DNA of 11,082 nt from an uncultured Solirubrobacterales bacterium (GTDB taxonomy: Bacteria; Actinomycetota; Thermoleophilia; Solirubrobacterales; Solirubrobacteraceae), in assembly GCA_903953065.1 (NCBI GenBank), contig CAJBIG010000048.1, forward strand, positions 1-11,082. The letters run 5' to 3'. A program made the position numbers and the translations under genes. Under the pieces are notes generated by a model. That model did not search any database. It was not told the origin of the DNA and saw only the letters and a program-made list of their open reading frames with translations. Numbering within the stretch: the stretch's first letter is position 1; the number at the start of each line of letters is the position of its first letter. This document shows, one piece after another, positions 1 through 6,321 of the stretch.

Positions 1-865
1 CGCGGAAGGCCAGATCGGAGGTTGTATCCGGGGCGGCGTGCTCCTGCAACGTGTCGAAGTCGAGGTGCTGACGGTCGCGGGTTGCGTAGGCGCCTGTAAC
101 ACGCGCATCTGCGCCGGGGCCGGCGAGCTTTGTCTCAAGGAAGATCTTGCCGTTGGCTGAGCCAAAGCCGAGAGTGATCCAGTCGAGAGCCCCGTCGCGC
201 TCAATCACGGCGCGCTGGGAACCAAAGACCCAGCTGCTTTCGCTCAAGGCCTGCGCGTCAACGAAACGTAGATTCGCGCCGGCGCCAACGACCAGCTCAA
301 CAACACCGTTGACGAGCCCTTCAGCCTCCTCGTCGGCAGAGAGCGTCTGGTGCCAGATTTCCGCCTTCGCACCCTCCTCGAGGACTACCAGCAGGCGCCA
401 ATGCAGCGCGCTTCCGGCAACTTCGTGAACGGTGTTGACGATGATCGGCTGGCTGACCTCGACACCCTTCGGGATGTAAACGAGGAGGCCATCGCTCCAG
501 AGCGCCTCATTGCGAGCCACGAACGGGCTCCCGGCATCGGAAACGACGCTCCCGAGGTGCTTTTCAACAACCTCCGCGTAGCGCTCGGCAGCGAGAGCCA
601 GAGGCATCACTACTGGCGCGCCGGGGCCGGGATCTTCAGCGGTGGCGCGAATCGCAGCTTCGGCGGTTATCTCCAGCAGCGGCGTGGCGTTCTGCTCATC
701 GCCGGCGGGAGCCGGAGCGAACGAATCGAGCTCGAGCCCCTCGATCGGCGTGAATTCCCAGCCGGGGACGCCGCGGAAGTTCGGCAGCTCGAGCGCATCG
801 AGCGCCGCCGCAGCAGCGGCGCGGCGGTCGGCGAGGAACGGTGGTTCGACGACGGCCTGAGTCAT
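1..865 (-). CDS. sufD: SufD, Fe-S cluster scaffold subunit (3' end outside window)
   Basis: SufD is the SufB paralogue in the SufBC2D scaffold, which builds Fe-S clusters in the cytoplasm using SufC ATPase activity. I translated 288 residues of an open frame from the ATG at 865 to the window edge. Family length is about 400 residues, so roughly the last third is missing, including the C-terminal histidine that SufD contributes to the cluster site. Visible SufD features are an N-terminal helical part with PGWEFTP near residue 34, then the beta-helix core starting around NEALWSDGLLVYIPKGVEV (residues 119-137) and continuing through LVVGAGANLRFVDAQ (191-205). The ATG overlaps the sufB stop as ATGA, so translation is coupled to sufB. 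The upstream GAAGG within sufB, 9 nt away, is a plausible ribosome site. Identification rests on the core motifs and on its position directly after sufB; I am confident of it. Confidence 0.93.
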   Translation of the reverse strand, partial: MTQAVVEPPFLADRRAAAAAALDALELPNFRGVPGWEFTPIEGLELDSFAPAPAGDEQNATPLLEITAEAAIRATAEDPGPGAPVVMPLALAAERYAEVVEKHLGSVVSDAGSPFVARNEALWSDGLLVYIPKGVEVSQPIIVNTVHEVAGSALHWRLLVVLEEGAKAEIWHQTLSADEEAEGLVNGVVELVVGAGANLRFVDAQALSESSWVFGSQRAVIERDGALDWITLGFGSANGKIFLETKLAGPGADARVTGAYATRDRQHLDFDTLQEHAAPDTTSDLAFR

Positions 866-2310
866 CCGATCGAGCCTTCCATCTGCAGCTCGATCAGGCG
901 GTTCATCTCAACCGCGTACTCCATCGGCAGTTCCTTGACAATCGGCTCGATGAAGCCGTTGACGATCAGCTTGCCGGCCTCCTCCTCGGAGATTCCGTGG
1001 CTCATCAGGTAGAAGAGCTGCTCGTCGCCGACCTTCGAAACCGTCGCCTCGTGGCCGACGTCAACGTCGTCCTCGCCGATGCGGATCGTCGGGTAGGTGT
1101 CGGAGCGGCTCTCCTCATCGAGCAGCAGCGCGTCGCAGACAACCTTCGACTTTGAGCCGCCGGCTCCCTTGGCGACCTCGAGCAGGCCGCGGTAGCTTGA
1201 GCGCCCGCCGTCCTTCGAAATCGACTTGGCGAAGATGTTCGAGGTTGTGTTCGGCGCGACGTGGACGATCTTGCCGCCCGCATCCTGATGCTGGCCCTTG
1301 CCGGCGAACGCGATTGAGAGGATCTCGCCGTGGGCCCGCTCGCCCATCAGGTAGACGCTCGGGTACTTCATCGTCAGCTTCGAACCGAGGTTGCAGTCGA
1401 CCCACTCAACCGTCGCGTCCTTCTCAGCGACGGCTCGCTTGGTGACCAAGTTGAAGACGTTCTGCGACCAGTTCTGAACCGTCGTGTAACGGATCCGGGC
1501 GCCAGGCTTGGCGATCAGCTCAACAACAGCCGAGTGGAGCGAGTCGCTCGAGTATGTCGGAGCCGTGCAGCCCTCGACGTAATGAACGTATGAACCCTCG
1601 TCGGCGATGATGATCGTCCGTTCGAACTGACCCATGTTCTCGGTGTTGATCCGGAAGTAGGCCTGCAGCGGCATCTCAACCTGAACTCCGGGAGGCACGT
1701 AGACGAAAGAGCCGCCCGACCAGACCGCGCTGTTGAGCGAGGCCAGCTTGTTGTCATTGGCGGGGATGATCGTCGCGAAATATTCGCGCACCAGGTCCTC
1801 GTGGTCGCGGAGCGCGGAATCCATGTCGAGGAAGATCACGCCCTGGTCCTCAAGATCCTTGTTGACCTGGTGGTAGACGACCTCTGACTCGTACTGCGCG
1901 CCAACACCGGCGAGGAAACTGCGCTCGGCCTCGGGAATTCCAAGCCGATCGAAGGTCTTCTTTACGTCGTCGGGGACGTCATCCCACGAGCGCTCGGGCT
2001 TTTCGGAAGCGCGCACGAAGTAGTGAATGTTGTCGAAGTCAACTTCGGCCAGCATCGGCGAGCCCCAAGTGGGCATCTCGCGGGCGAGGAAGTGATCGAG
2101 CGACTTAAGACGGAACTCGCGCATCCACTGCGGCTCGTTCTTGAACTCCGAGATCTTCTCGACCAGTTCGCGCGTCAGGCCCTTGGGAGCCTTGAAGAGA
2201 TAGTTCTCGGCGTCGTGAAAGCCGTAGCGCTCGGTGTAGTCGGCGTTGAGGTCCTTTAGGCCCTCTTCTTCGCTGGTCAGCGGGACGCGTGTCTGGTCTG
2301 GAGTAGCCAT
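862..2310 (-). CDS. sufB: SufB, Fe-S cluster assembly scaffold protein
   Basis: SufB is the core scaffold on which sulfur and iron are assembled, in complex with SufC and SufD. The 482-residue product has full family length. Visible hallmarks are NSAVWSGGSFVYVPPGVQVE (193-212), the conserved EGCTAP (C248, matching the sulfur-accepting cysteine of E. coli SufB), WVDCNLGSKLTMKYP (303-317), HQDAGGKI (341-348), GHEATVSKVGDEQLFYLMSHGISEEE (419-444) and the end ELPMEYAVEMNRLIELQMEG. The second E. coli cysteine region reads ESRSDTYP here, with no cysteine, as I recall for Gram-positive SufB. The ATG at 2310 lies 2 nt after the Rieske gene stop, with GAGG 10 nt upstream as a modest ribosome site. It overlaps sufD by ATGA. 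SufB sits late in this operon instead of first, which is unusual for actinobacteria. Confidence 0.97.
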   Translation of the reverse strand: MATPDQTRVPLTSEEEGLKDLNADYTERYGFHDAENYLFKAPKGLTRELVEKISEFKNEPQWMREFRLKSLDHFLAREMPTWGSPMLAEVDFDNIHYFVRASEKPERSWDDVPDDVKKTFDRLGIPEAERSFLAGVGAQYESEVVYHQVNKDLEDQGVIFLDMDSALRDHEDLVREYFATIIPANDNKLASLNSAVWSGGSFVYVPPGVQVEMPLQAYFRINTENMGQFERTIIIADEGSYVHYVEGCTAPTYSSDSLHSAVVELIAKPGARIRYTTVQNWSQNVFNLVTKRAVAEKDATVEWVDCNLGSKLTMKYPSVYLMGERAHGEILSIAFAGKGQHQDAGGKIVHVAPNTTSNIFAKSISKDGGRSSYRGLLEVAKGAGGSKSKVVCDALLLDEESRSDTYPTIRIGEDDVDVGHEATVSKVGDEQLFYLMSHGISEEEAGKLIVNGFIEPIVKELPMEYAVEMNRLIELQMEGSIG

Positions 2311-2312
2311 GT

Positions 2313-2630
2313 TCAGTCAACCTCGATCTTGATTAGCCCGTCTTCAACCACAACGGGAAATGTGTCTACAGGGATATACGCGGGAAGAGTCGTTGGGATG
2401 CCGGTTCGCAGGTCAAAGATCGCGCCGTGGCGCGGGCATTCGATCGTGCAGCTGTCGGGATCGAGAACGCCCTCCGCGAGCGGCGCGCCGTCATGCGAGC
2501 AGCGGTCCTCCATTGCGAGGATCTCTCCATCGCAGTTGAAGACGCCGATCTGGTCGCCGTCCCACTCCACGATCCGGCAGCTGCCGGGCTGAAGTTCATC
2601 GACGGCGCAGACCTCGAGCAGGGAAGTCAC
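2313..2630 (-). CDS. Rieske-type [2Fe-2S] ferredoxin of the suf operon
   Basis: This is a small 105-residue soluble Rieske ferredoxin of the type annotated as the ferredoxin subunit of non-heme iron oxygenases. The cluster ligands are visible as C44-S-H46 and C65-P-R-H68, in the Rieske spacing C-X-H-X(18)-C-X-X-H. There is no signal peptide or membrane anchor. No oxygenase partner gene is nearby. It lies between sufU and sufB, and Rieske ferredoxins of this kind are commonly embedded in actinobacterial suf operons, so it is probably an electron carrier for cluster assembly or repair; that role is inference. The start is GTG at 2630, overlapping the sufU stop as GTGA, with a good GGAGG 9 nt upstream. 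The usual actinobacterial position is between sufD and sufC, whereas here it precedes sufB. Confidence 0.93.
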   Translation of the reverse strand: MTSLLEVCAVDELQPGSCRIVEWDGDQIGVFNCDGEILAMEDRCSHDGAPLAEGVLDPDSCTIECPRHGAIFDLRTGIPTTLPAYIPVDTFPVVVEDGLIKIEVD

Positions 2631-3058
2631 AGCTGCGGCCCTCCGCCGCTGCGGGCGGCGTCGGCGGTATCAGGCTCCCAGTCGGCGAGCGTGCCGATCG
2701 CAGCGCTCTTGAGCACCTTCAGCGAAAGCAGCGCGCACTTCATCCGCGTTGCCGAGATGTCGATGCCGAGCAGGTCGAGGATCGCGCTGCGGTCGAGCCG
2801 CGCGAGATCATCGAGCTTCATCCCCTTGATCTCGTCGGAGATCATCGATGCCGACGCCTGACTGATTGCGCAGCCATGCCCTTCGAAGCGGACCTCTTCG
2901 ACGACGTCGTTGTCGTCGACCTTGAGCATCACGCGCAGCTCGTCGCCGCAGAGCGGATTGGTGTCGAAGGATTCGCGGTCGGGATCCTCCATCGGCCCGA
3001 AGTTGTGCGGGCGCTTGTAGTGCTCGAGAATCTCTTCGCGGTAGAGGGCGTCGTCCAC
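2627..3058 (-). CDS. sufU: SufU, zinc-dependent sulfurtransferase partner of SufS
   Basis: SufU accepts persulfide sulfur from SufS and passes it to the SufBCD scaffold; it belongs to the IscU/NifU N-terminal fold. The 143-residue product shows NPLCGD (C37, D39), GHGCAISQASASM (C63) and RMKCALLSLKVL (C108), matching the Zn ligands Cys-Asp-Cys-Cys of SufU. The residue before the last cysteine is Lys107, as in SufU, where IscU has histidine. However, C63 to C108 spans only 45 residues. That is IscU-like (43 in E. coli IscU) and shorter than the 62 in B. subtilis SufU, so the region-specific insertion is largely absent. The start is GTG at 3058, 2 nt after the sufS stop, with GGAG 7 nt upstream. 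Its place directly after sufS supports the SufS-SufU pairing. Confidence 0.93.
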   Translation of the reverse strand: MDDALYREEILEHYKRPHNFGPMEDPDRESFDTNPLCGDELRVMLKVDDNDVVEEVRFEGHGCAISQASASMISDEIKGMKLDDLARLDRSAILDLLGIDISATRMKCALLSLKVLKSAAIGTLADWEPDTADAARSGGGPQL

Positions 3059-3060
3059 GA

Positions 3061-4281
3061 TCAGTCTCCGAAGATCTCGATTACGTTGCCAAGGCTGTCA
3101 ACCAGGGCGTCAATGTCATCGGTCGACGTGTGAACCGCAAAAGATGCGCGCGTCGTTGCGCCAACGCCGAGCTTCTTCATCAGCGGCTGCGTGCAGTGAT
3201 GGCCGGCGCGGACGCAAACCTGGTCGCGGCCAAGAATCTCGGCGACGTCGTGCGGGTGAGTGCAGTCGAGCGTGAAGCTGACGAGCCCGCCGCGCTGCTC
3301 GGCACGGGATGGGCCTTGAATCGTCAAGCCGGGAACCTCTTGGAGTGCGGCCAGCGCGTACTCCGTGATTGCCTGCTCGTGGGCGCGGACGCGGTCGATT
3401 CCAAGCTCCGCAAGGAAGCCGACCGCTGCGCCAAGCCCGACGGTTTCGGCGATCGGTGGCGTGCCGGCCTCGAACTTGAACGGCAGTTCGTTGAAGCTGG
3501 TCTCGTCGAACGAGACGGTCTTGATCATGTCGCCACCAGTCAGGAAAGGCGGCATCGCTTCGAGCAGCTCTCGGCGGCCGTGGAGCAAACCAATGCCGGT
3601 AGGGCCGTAGACCTTGTGGCCGGTCCAGACGTAGAAGTCGGCGCCGATGCGATCAACATCGACGGGCATTTGCGGCACCGCCTGGCTGCCGTCAATCAAG
3701 CTCGTGGCCCCTGCGGCGCGGGCACGAAGGACGATCTCTTCGACGGGGTTGATCGTTCCAAGGACGTTTGAAACGTGGGTTGCGGCGACCATCTTGACGC
3801 GGCCGTCGGCAAGGAAACCGTCGAGCTGGTCGAGGCTGATCATTCCTTGATCGTCGACTTCGAGCCAGCGCAGCTCGGCGCCAACTTGGCTACAGAGCTG
3901 CTGCCAAGGGACAATGTTCGAGTGATGCTCGGCCTCGGTCAGGACGATTGCGTCGCCGGGACCAACGTTCCCAGGCCCCCACGAATAGCGCACGAGGTTG
4001 ATCGCTTCGGTCGCATTCTTCGTGATGATCGTCTCTGACGGCTGGGCGCCGACGAAGGCCGCGATCTGAGCGCGCGCAGCGCTGAAGCGGGTGTCGGCGT
4101 CAATCGCCAGCGGATAAACGCCGCGGTGAACATTGGCGTTGTGATGAGCGAGGAAGTCTTCGAGCGCGTCCAAAACGACGCGCGGCTTCTGCGAGGTCGC
4201 GGCGCTGTCGAGATAGACCAGCCCCTCCCGCTCCAGAATTGGAAAGTCGAGCGCCAGCGCGGTTTGCGAGGCAGTCGCCAT
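3061..4281 (-). CDS. sufS: SufS, cysteine desulfurase (PLP enzyme)
   Basis: SufS is a group II cysteine desulfurase that converts L-cysteine to alanine and leaves a persulfide on its active-site cysteine, supplying sulfur for cluster assembly. The product has 406 residues, the usual length. Motifs seen are the N-terminal YLDSAATSQKP (23-33), TKNATEAINLV (87-97), AEHHSNIVPWQ (117-127) with the histidines that stack on PLP, IDGSQAVPQ (196-204), WTGHKVYGPTG (219-229) with the PLP-binding K223, and RAGHHCTQP (358-366) with the catalytic C363, followed by TRAS (377-380). The short loop around C363 is the SufS type that relies on SufU. The ATG at 4281 shares its A with the sufC stop (TGATG), which implies translational reinitiation. 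Confidence 0.97.
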   Translation of the reverse strand: MATASQTALALDFPILEREGLVYLDSAATSQKPRVVLDALEDFLAHHNANVHRGVYPLAIDADTRFSAARAQIAAFVGAQPSETIITKNATEAINLVRYSWGPGNVGPGDAIVLTEAEHHSNIVPWQQLCSQVGAELRWLEVDDQGMISLDQLDGFLADGRVKMVAATHVSNVLGTINPVEEIVLRARAAGATSLIDGSQAVPQMPVDVDRIGADFYVWTGHKVYGPTGIGLLHGRRELLEAMPPFLTGGDMIKTVSFDETSFNELPFKFEAGTPPIAETVGLGAAVGFLAELGIDRVRAHEQAITEYALAALQEVPGLTIQGPSRAEQRGGLVSFTLDCTHPHDVAEILGRDQVCVRAGHHCTQPLMKKLGVGATTRASFAVHTSTDDIDALVDSLGNVIEIFGD

Positions 4282-5060
4282 CAGGCCGACGCCGGCTCCG
4301 CGAGTTCGCTGTCGCCGGTGATCCAGCCGTAGCCTTCGCTCTCAAGCTGGTCGACGAGCTCAGGGCCGCCCTCTTTGACGATCTTGCCGTCGGAGATGAT
4401 CGAAACTCGACCCGGCTTCACAAGGTGAAGGATCCGCTGATAGTGGGTGATGATCAGCACGCCCATGCCGCTCTGCGCGCTGACCGTGTTGACGCCTTCG
4501 GCGACGATGTTGAGAGCGTCAATGTCGAGCCCTGAATCGGTCTCGTCGAGGATCGCCACGTTCGGCTTCTGCAGAGCCATCTGGAGGATCTCAAGCCGCT
4601 TCTTCTCGCCGCCGGAGAAACCGTCGTTGAGGTAGCGCTTCGAAAACTCGCGTTTGACCTCGGTCATCTCCATCGCTTCCTCAACGACCTGGCGGAACTC
4701 TTTGAGCGAAATCTCATCTTCGCCACGCGCCTGACGGTGGGCGTTGATGACCATCCGCAGGTACTTTGTGACGGTGACGCCGGGGATTGCGACCGGGTAC
4801 TGGAAGGCCATGAAAAGCCCGAGCCGTGAGCGCTCATCGGGCGAGGCCTCGGTGATGTCCTCACCGCGGAAGACGATCTTCCCTTCGGTTACGTCGAGCG
4901 CCGGGTTGCCCATGATCACATTGGCGAGCGTGCTCTTGCCGGATCCGTTGGGCCCCATCAGGGCATGGACTTCTCCGGCCTCGACGGTCAGGTTGACCCC
5001 CTTGAGGATCTCCTTCTCGCCGGCGCTTACGTGCAGATTGCTGATCTCTAGTTCGGGCAT
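4281..5060 (-). CDS. sufC: SufC, ABC-type ATPase of the SufBCD scaffold
   Basis: SufC is the cytoplasmic ABC ATPase that drives conformational change in SufBC2D; it is not a transporter. The 259-residue product carries Walker A GPNGSGKST (36-44), the Q-loop Q87 in FMAFQYP, the signature FSGGEKKR (148-155), Walker B ILDETDSGLD (170-179) with the SufC-typical ETDSGLD, and the switch histidine H206 in ITHYQR. No membrane segment is seen. The ATG at 5060 gives the canonical N-terminus MPELEISNLHV. A GGAG lies unusually close (3 nt) upstream. The gap from the regulator stop is 31 bp, with no promoter or operator that I can recognise, so it is probably cotranscribed with the regulator. It is the first structural gene of the operon. 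Confidence 0.97.
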   Translation of the reverse strand: MPELEISNLHVSAGEKEILKGVNLTVEAGEVHALMGPNGSGKSTLANVIMGNPALDVTEGKIVFRGEDITEASPDERSRLGLFMAFQYPVAIPGVTVTKYLRMVINAHRQARGEDEISLKEFRQVVEEAMEMTEVKREFSKRYLNDGFSGGEKKRLEILQMALQKPNVAILDETDSGLDIDALNIVAEGVNTVSAQSGMGVLIITHYQRILHLVKPGRVSIISDGKIVKEGGPELVDQLESEGYGWITGDSELAEPASA

Positions 5061-5091
5061 GGTCTCCGGTCGTACTTAGTGGTTTGAACTG

Positions 5092-5586
5092 TTAAGCGGC
5101 GCTGTGCAGCGGCAGAGCGCTGCCCAGCGTTACGGGTGATTGGGCTACGTTCTGCTTGGCCGAAAAGGCCACAAGTTCGGCCAGCGTGGTGCGGCGCAGC
5201 GCCTCTGTTACGCCGCCTTGAACGCGCAGCCAAAGGAACTTCGTTGCGCAGGCTTCGCCGTCGTCAACGTGAGAGCAGAGAACGCGGGCATCGTCGGTTT
5301 CATCGACAAAGCAGGACATCGGCGCGACAGCGCCCTCGAGCGCCAATACGACTTCGTCCATCGTCACGCTCTCGGGGTCACGGGCAAGGCGGTAGCCGCC
5401 GTGTGCGCCACGCGTGCTCTCGACCAGACCGGCGCGCTTTAGCAGCGCGACGATCCGTTCAAGATAGGCAAGAGGGAGCTCTTCGTTCTCGGCGATCGCT
5501 TTCAGCGAAACAGGTGAATCATTTGGCTGGCGGCCAAGCTCGACCAACAGCCGCACACCATATTCAGCTTTCGTCGTGAAGATCAT
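5092..5586 (-). CDS. Rrf2-family Fe-S-sensing transcriptional regulator of the suf operon
   Basis: This 164-residue winged-helix repressor is of the Rrf2 family (IscR/NsrR/RsrR group). The N-terminus MIFTTKAEYGVRLLVELG is typical, the helix-turn-helix covers about residues 26-50 (LKAIAENEELPLAYLERIVALLK), and the wing reads STRGAHGGYRLAR (57-69). Three cysteines, C92, C104 and C113, could ligate an Fe-S cluster; spacing C-X11-C-X8-C is wider than the C-X5-C-X5-C of E. coli IscR. It heads the suf genes, so it most likely senses cluster demand and controls the operon and itself. Canonical actinobacterial SufR belongs to a different (ArsR/DeoR-like) family, so this is a different solution. The start follows a palindrome and a -10-like box with exactly 7 nt between that box and the ATG, which suggests leaderless translation. 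I give no symbol because IscR, SufR and other names cannot be told apart from sequence alone. Confidence 0.92.
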   Translation of the reverse strand: MIFTTKAEYGVRLLVELGRQPNDSPVSLKAIAENEELPLAYLERIVALLKRAGLVESTRGAHGGYRLARDPESVTMDEVVLALEGAVAPMSCFVDETDDARVLCSHVDDGEACATKFLWLRVQGGVTEALRRTTLAELVAFSAKQNVAQSPVTLGSALPLHSAA

Positions 5587-5592
5587 TGCTTA

Positions 5593-5598
5593 ATCCTA
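5593..5598 (-). promoter_or_regulatory. Probable -10 box of the suf operon (leaderless start)
   Basis: TAGGAT on the minus strand fits the actinobacterial TANNNT -10 pattern. It ends 7 nt before the ATG at 5586, which would put the transcription start at or very near the A of the start codon. No convincing -35 element is visible in the 16-19 bp upstream window. The alternative reading is that the AGGA in this stretch is a Shine-Dalgarno site at 8 nt from the ATG, with the promoter further upstream. Confidence 0.5.
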
Positions 5599-5612
5599 CC
5601 AATGAGGTAGGA
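5594..5612 (-). promoter_or_regulatory. Inverted-repeat operator overlapping the suf promoter
   Basis: Read on the minus strand the site is TCCTACC-TCATT-GGTAGGA, a perfect 7-bp inverted repeat with a 5-bp spacer. It ends 7 bp before the ATG of the Rrf2 regulator gene. Dimeric Rrf2 proteins bind palindromes of about this size, so this is the natural candidate for the autoregulatory operator. The downstream half-site contains five of the six bases of the proposed -10 box, so binding would exclude RNA polymerase. The symmetry is seen directly; the identity of the binding protein is inferred from position. Confidence 0.7.
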
Positions 5613-5633
5613 GAAGCTCGGGGGCCGATCTTC
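5613..5633 (-). terminator. Imperfect hairpin between methyltransferase gene and suf promoter
   Basis: On the minus strand GAAGATCGG-CCC-CCGAGCTTC can fold into a 9-bp stem with one A/G mismatch and a 3-nt loop. It begins 5 nt after the methyltransferase stop codon (5641-5639) and ends directly at the operator. There is no T-tract, but actinobacterial terminators often lack one. It could insulate the suf operon from upstream transcription, or be a second protein-binding site in the -35 region. Termination is unproven. Confidence 0.35.
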
Positions 5634-5638
5634 CAGCC

Positions 5639-6265
5639 TTAGGAGGCGGACAGCACGGCGCTGCCGATCAGCAGCGGTTTGACGATCCCCGGTGCCTTGG
5701 GGAAGCGCCCAACGTGGGCCTCTTCGACCGTCAGAGGCGAGGCTTTGATCGTTGCCAGCGTGTCACGGTTGCAGTTGCAGCCGCCTGAAACTCGGCGCCA
5801 GATCGGCGCCCAGCGATCCTGCATCCGGGCGTGGTCGTGGTCGGCGCTGCGCACGTGTTCGAGGAAAAGATAATGGCCTCCCGGGCGCAGCACGCGGGCG
5901 ATCTCAGCCAGCGCCGCTGGCGGGCTGCTGGCCTCGCAAAGCACCAGCGTCCCAGTTACAAAGTCGAAGCTGGAATCCTCGAACGGCAGCTGCTCGGCGC
6001 TGGCCGCTACGACTTCGACCTCTACCGGCGCTTCTGCGCTGCGCGCCTCAAGCTGGTGGCTCATTGCGGCATTGGGCTCAGTGCAGACCAAGCGTGTGAT
6101 CCCCTCGCGCGGGTAGGCGGCGAGGTTGAGGCCTGTTCCTGCGCCAATTTCGAGCACCTCACCGCTCGCCGCAGCCAAGGCCTCACGGCGCTTATCGGCC
6201 AAGCCGGCCTGCTGGCTTGCGCCCATCAGGAAGCGGTCGTACACCAGCGCGCCAACTCGGTTCAT
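5639..6265 (-). CDS. METTL7-like class I SAM-dependent methyltransferase
   Basis: This 208-residue soluble enzyme has a class I methyltransferase fold. Motif I is VLEIGAGTGLN (37-47), the acidic residue of the second strand is E63 in CTEPN, the ASAEQLPFEDSSFD region (88-101) marks motif II, and RVLRPGG (124-130) precedes FLEHV (134-138). The stretch TGTLVLC (104-110), the EHV, and the later RWAPIWRRVSGGCNCNRDT (151-169) resemble the animal METTL7 (TMT1A/B) proteins, which are thiol S-methyltransferases. Their membrane-anchoring N-terminal segment is absent here. UbiE-type enzymes are the other broad relatives. Substrate is unknown; thiol methylation is a hypothesis by homology. The ATG at 6265 lies 7 nt after a TAGGGT -10-like box and has no good ribosome site. 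It lies upstream of the suf operon on the same strand, separated by a 52-bp gap with a hairpin, so shared function is not implied. Confidence 0.85.
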   Translation of the reverse strand: MNRVGALVYDRFLMGASQQAGLADKRREALAAASGEVLEIGAGTGLNLAAYPREGITRLVCTEPNAAMSHQLEARSAEAPVEVEVVAASAEQLPFEDSSFDFVTGTLVLCEASSPPAALAEIARVLRPGGHYLFLEHVRSADHDHARMQDRWAPIWRRVSGGCNCNRDTLATIKASPLTVEEAHVGRFPKAPGIVKPLLIGSAVLSAS

Positions 6266-6272
6266 TGAGGCA

Positions 6273-6278
6273 ACCCTA
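6273..6278 (-). promoter_or_regulatory. Probable -10 box of the methyltransferase gene
   Basis: TAGGGT on the minus strand, followed by exactly 7 nt and the ATG at 6265, has the same layout as the box before the Rrf2 gene. No Shine-Dalgarno sequence is visible between it and the ATG, and no -35 element is clear, so a leaderless transcript is the simplest reading. Confidence 0.5.
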
Positions 6279-6308
6279 GCGGCAAGCCATCGCGGCGGAG
6301 CGGTGCGC

Positions 6309-6314
6309 TATTGT
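6309..6314 (+). promoter_or_regulatory. Probable -10 box of the small membrane protein gene
   Basis: TATTGT on the plus strand is followed by exactly 7 nt and the ATG at 6322. It lies in a 56-bp divergent intergenic region whose other edge carries the matching box for the methyltransferase gene. No ribosome site is seen in the 7-nt gap, which again favours a leaderless start. A -35 element is not evident. Confidence 0.5.
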
Positions 6315-6321
6315 CGCCAAT

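Noticed and set aside
350..1012. A 220-codon plus-strand frame across the sufB/sufD joint
   Set aside because: The opposite strand carries sufB and sufD with clear family motifs and an ATGA overlap in this stretch.
2313..2630. Rieske protein as subunit of an aromatic-ring dioxygenase
   Set aside because: No oxygenase or reductase gene is near; it is locked by GTGA overlap between sufU and sufB.
3130..3771. A 213-codon open frame on the plus strand, antisense to sufS
   Set aside because: It is fully antisense to a gene with all catalytic motifs, shows no recognisable domain, and such frames are expected in GC-rich codon-biased DNA.
5061..5091. A second promoter or operator before sufC
   Set aside because: The 31-bp gap has no palindrome like the one at 5594-5612 and no TANNNT box 7 nt before the ATG; cotranscription with the regulator is simpler.
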